Assembly (NCBI RefSeq): GCF_900119185.1
Contig: NZ_FPJE01000002.1
Location: forward strand, 201,988-265,987
DNA: 64,000 nt
Origin: Sinomicrobium oceani
GTDB taxonomy: Bacteria; Bacteroidota; Bacteroidia; Flavobacteriales; Flavobacteriaceae
Reading direction: 5' to 3'
Translations under genes and position numbers: made by a program
The notes under the pieces: generated by a model
Database searches by the model: none
What the model saw: only the letters and a program-made list of their open reading frames with translations
What the model was told of the DNA's origin: nothing
Shown here: in pieces, positions 61,381 through 64,000 of the stretch
Layout of the letters: the number at the start of each line of letters is the position of its first letter
How positions within the stretch are numbered: the first letter of the stretch is position 1

Positions 61381-62211
61381 TTGAAAAAGCGTAAAGTAGA
61401 AATTGTTGTCATATCGGATGTTCATCTTGGCACTTACGGATGCCATGCAGGGGAATTGCTTTCATACCTGAACAGTATAAACCCCGAAAAACTTATTTTA
61501 AATGGTGATATTATAGATATCTGGCAGTTCCGCAAACGTTACTTTCCTAAAAAACACCTCCAGGTTATTAAAAAGATCATTGACCTTTCTACCAAAGGCA
61601 CCCAGGTATATTATATCACGGGAAACCACGATGAAATGCTACGGAAATTCAGTGATGTCACCATGGGCAATATCGCTATTGTGGATAAGCTTTCGCTGAA
61701 ACTCGACGGAAAAAAAGCATGGATCTTTCACGGCGATGTATTCGACGCTTCCATACAGCATACCAAGTGGATCGCAAAACTCGGCGGATGGGGATACGAT
61801 TTTCTCATACTGCTCAACGGGCTTATCAACTGGGGGCTGGTAAAAATGGGAAAGGAAAAATACTCGCTGTCCAAAAAAATAAAGAACAGTGTAAAGAAAG
61901 CGGTTAAATACATTAACGATTTCGAAAAAGTAGCTGCCGATCTCGCCATACAAAACGGGTATAAATATGTGATATGCGGACATATTCACCAACCGAAAAT
62001 GATCCGTAAGGTCAATAAACACGGAACCTGTCTTTATCTGAATTCCGGGGATTGGGTAGAAAACCTGACTGCCCTGGAATACCATAAAAAACATTGGGAA
62101 CTCTATAGTTTTAACGAAGACAAACTAAGCCCGTTCTATACCGATGAAGATCTTAAATCCATGAGCTATAAAGATCTGCTGGCCGCCATAACCATTACCG
62201 GCAAGAAATAA
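61381..62211 (+). CDS. LpxH-like metallophosphoesterase (UDP-2,3-diacylglucosamine diphosphatase family)
   Basis: A 276-residue calcineurin-type phosphoesterase with ISDVHLGTYG (near 12-21), NGDIIDIW (near 41), ITGNHDEM (near 81), HGDVFDAS (near 119) and CGHIHQPK (near 200): all metal ligands are present. The start is TTG at 61381, giving MKKRKVEIV; no ATG fits. Flavobacterial proteins of this type are usually labelled LpxH (lipid A pathway). The C-terminal 60 residues after the last metal motif are longer than in E. coli LpxH. The lipid A role is probable, not proven by sequence. Confidence 0.85.
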   Translation: MKKRKVEIVVISDVHLGTYGCHAGELLSYLNSINPEKLILNGDIIDIWQFRKRYFPKKHLQVIKKIIDLSTKGTQVYYITGNHDEMLRKFSDVTMGNIAIVDKLSLKLDGKKAWIFHGDVFDASIQHTKWIAKLGGWGYDFLILLNGLINWGLVKMGKEKYSLSKKIKNSVKKAVKYINDFEKVAADLAIQNGYKYVICGHIHQPKMIRKVNKHGTCLYLNSGDWVENLTALEYHKKHWELYSFNEDKLSPFYTDEDLKSMSYKDLLAAITITGKK

Positions 62212-62563
62212 AATTTTACCGCCTTCAACCTCAAACCACTTCCCTATACCCTCATTTTCAGGATTATTTCTTCGCGAAGTTATCAACAACCGGTCCTGAA
62301 ATCCGAATTCATAAAAATAAGCTGATATTCAAACACATAGACACCAATAAACTTGTGCTTCCGGAGCTGTTTTTAATAACTTCTTCTGTCTGATCCGGAA
62401 CATTTTCACTAAAAATCTCTCCTAAATACAGCACATCATTGTAATTTTTACCCGAACCTGGTCCCTGTAGAAGATCAACCCTACGGGCGTATAACATTTC
62501 GGATCGTAATACGTGTAAAAATTACAGGTGGTGTAACGCGTACAACCACTAAAATTATAAACG
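62212..62563. other. Intergenic stretch without an identified gene
   Basis: About 350 bases. Weak frames on the minus strand lack any start context or recognisable motif. The last 60 bases contain the presumed promoter for the sigma-like mini-protein, but no consensus box is clear. Confidence 0.45.
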
Positions 62564-62881
62564 ATGAAAAACCAGCAGGAAAATACTTATGCTCATGACG
62601 TCCTGGAATTATACCTCCCTGAAGACGATGACACATTCGAAGAGATGTGTACGATGTATTATCCGAAAGTTTACCGGTTTGTGCTTTCTTTTCTGAAATC
62701 GGAAGAGCTCAGTAAAAACGTCGTGAGTGAGATCTACCTGGAGATTCGTGAAAGAAGCAAAGATATCTCCCCGGACATTTTCGACACGGTTATTATAGAA
62801 GTGTCCGTTAAATACACCTACGGAGCTTTGCGTACATTAGTATGCGGAGACACCCCTTGCGATAGTCCGTATATCCCCTAA
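62564..62881 (+). CDS. Sigma-region-2-like mini-protein (ECF-like, lacking region 4)
   Basis: A 105-residue acidic protein. Residues about 24-65 (DTFEEMCTMYYPKVYRFVLS through LSKNVVSEIYLEIRERSK) follow the helical pattern of ECF sigma region 2. The strongly conserved aromatic and acidic residues are partly kept, but region 4 and the linker are absent and the tail (TLVCGDTPCDSPYIP) is unrelated. The frame is intact, unlike the remnant at 13603. It may be an anti-sigma-like decoy, an RNA polymerase-binding factor or a decayed sigma gene still open by chance. Confidence 0.55.
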   Translation: MKNQQENTYAHDVLELYLPEDDDTFEEMCTMYYPKVYRFVLSFLKSEELSKNVVSEIYLEIRERSKDISPDIFDTVIIEVSVKYTYGALRTLVCGDTPCDSPYIP

Positions 62882-62905
62882 AAGGCTCTCCGGGGAATAT
62901 TCGTT

Positions 62906-63775
<870 letters not shown>

Positions 63776-63781
63776 CTACAT

Positions 63782-64000
63782 TCAAATTTTTATGTTATCC
63801 TTATCGGTATAGTAAAGCAATTTGACGATACCGTCGGACAACCCGATCTTGGGAACATGGATTTTCTTTGCCCCGCTCCATTTGGTCGCGGATAAAAAGA
63901 TCCGTGTCGCCGGGATAATGACATCCGCCCGGTCCGGATTCAACCCCAGTTCGGATATACGGTCTTCATAGCTGATACTCTGTAAAAACTGGTACTGGGC
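63782..64000 (-). CDS. Ppx/GppA-family phosphatase (3' part only)
   Basis: The last 72 codons of a protein entering from the right edge: YEDRISELGLNPDRADVIIP then PKIGLSDGIVKLLYYTDKDN and a stop at 63782-63784. The LGLNPDRADVIIPA and PKIGLSDGIV motifs lie at the end of the actin-like domain of exopolyphosphatase/guanosine pentaphosphatase, and the protein ends soon after, so it is the short form without an HD domain. It cleaves polyphosphate or pppGpp. Confidence 0.85.
   Translation of the reverse strand, partial: AQYQFLQSISYEDRISELGLNPDRADVIIPATRIFLSATKWSGAKKIHVPKIGLSDGIVKLLYYTDKDNIKI

Overview
This 64 kb window comes from a Bacteroidota chromosome, almost certainly class Flavobacteriia. 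The evidence is three sigma/anti-sigma/TonB-receptor units with SusC/SusD pairs, FecR anti-sigma factors with CarboxypepD-type receptor leaders, promoters of the TTG-N19/20-TAnnTTTG type, a menaquinone cluster, a flavobacterial alanine dehydrogenase and a YpdA-type reductase. The genus cannot be resolved by eye.

Layout. 1-4235: redox and housekeeping genes on the minus strand (cut epimerase, two SDRs, type II NADH dehydrogenase, AhpD-like protein) followed by a Crp/Fnr regulator destroyed by frameshifts. 4645-6280: a tripartite HipBST-type toxin-antitoxin module with two palindromic operators and a terminator, followed by a LuxR-type fragment. 6587-11552: old yellow enzyme, SBF-like transporter and a mesX-mesD pair (folate-independent methionine synthase) facing a divergent Lrp/AsnC regulator with its own palindrome. 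11797-13211: HxlR regulator and aldo/keto reductase sharing one operator. 13198-14558: gene remnants.

14559-42283 is the most interesting part: three consecutive minus-strand ECF sigma - FecR - TonB receptor units. Unit C (42283 to 36196) ends in a phosphoesterase. Unit B (35802 to 23171) carries SusC/SusD, two purple-acid-phosphatase-like enzymes, a neutral-ceramidase-like hydrolase and a GDPD, the last four coupled by 4-nt overlaps. Unit A (23093 to 14559) carries SusC/SusD and two GDPD-family enzymes. There are no glycoside hydrolases. The enzymes attack phosphodiesters, phosphomonoesters and possibly amide-linked lipids, so the block reads as a PUL-like locus for taking up and dismantling phospholipid or sphingolipid-derived organophosphates. 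All three units have a hairpin followed by a T-run on the strand opposite to the genes, just upstream of the receptor gene. This suggests a cis-antisense RNA in each unit, comparable to those known at Bacteroides SusC/D loci.

42300-44900 is a graveyard of mobile DNA beside tRNA-Arg(TCT): IS3 and ISL3 transposase remnants, a broken Fic gene with an elaborate palindromic upstream region, and an 18-bp duplicate of the tRNA 3' end that looks like an attachment site. 45025-50760 is the men cluster (menB, menA, menC, menE with a UPF0173 hydrolase and a CPBP protease). 50820-64000 is mostly core metabolism (C1 peptidase, outer-membrane beta-barrel protein, alanine dehydrogenase, YpdA, dicarboxylate/amino-acid symporter, chorismate synthase, LpxH-like phosphoesterase, esterase, cut Ppx/GppA), plus a small secreted repeat protein behind a near-ideal promoter, a REP-like palindrome and a sigma-region-2-only mini-protein.
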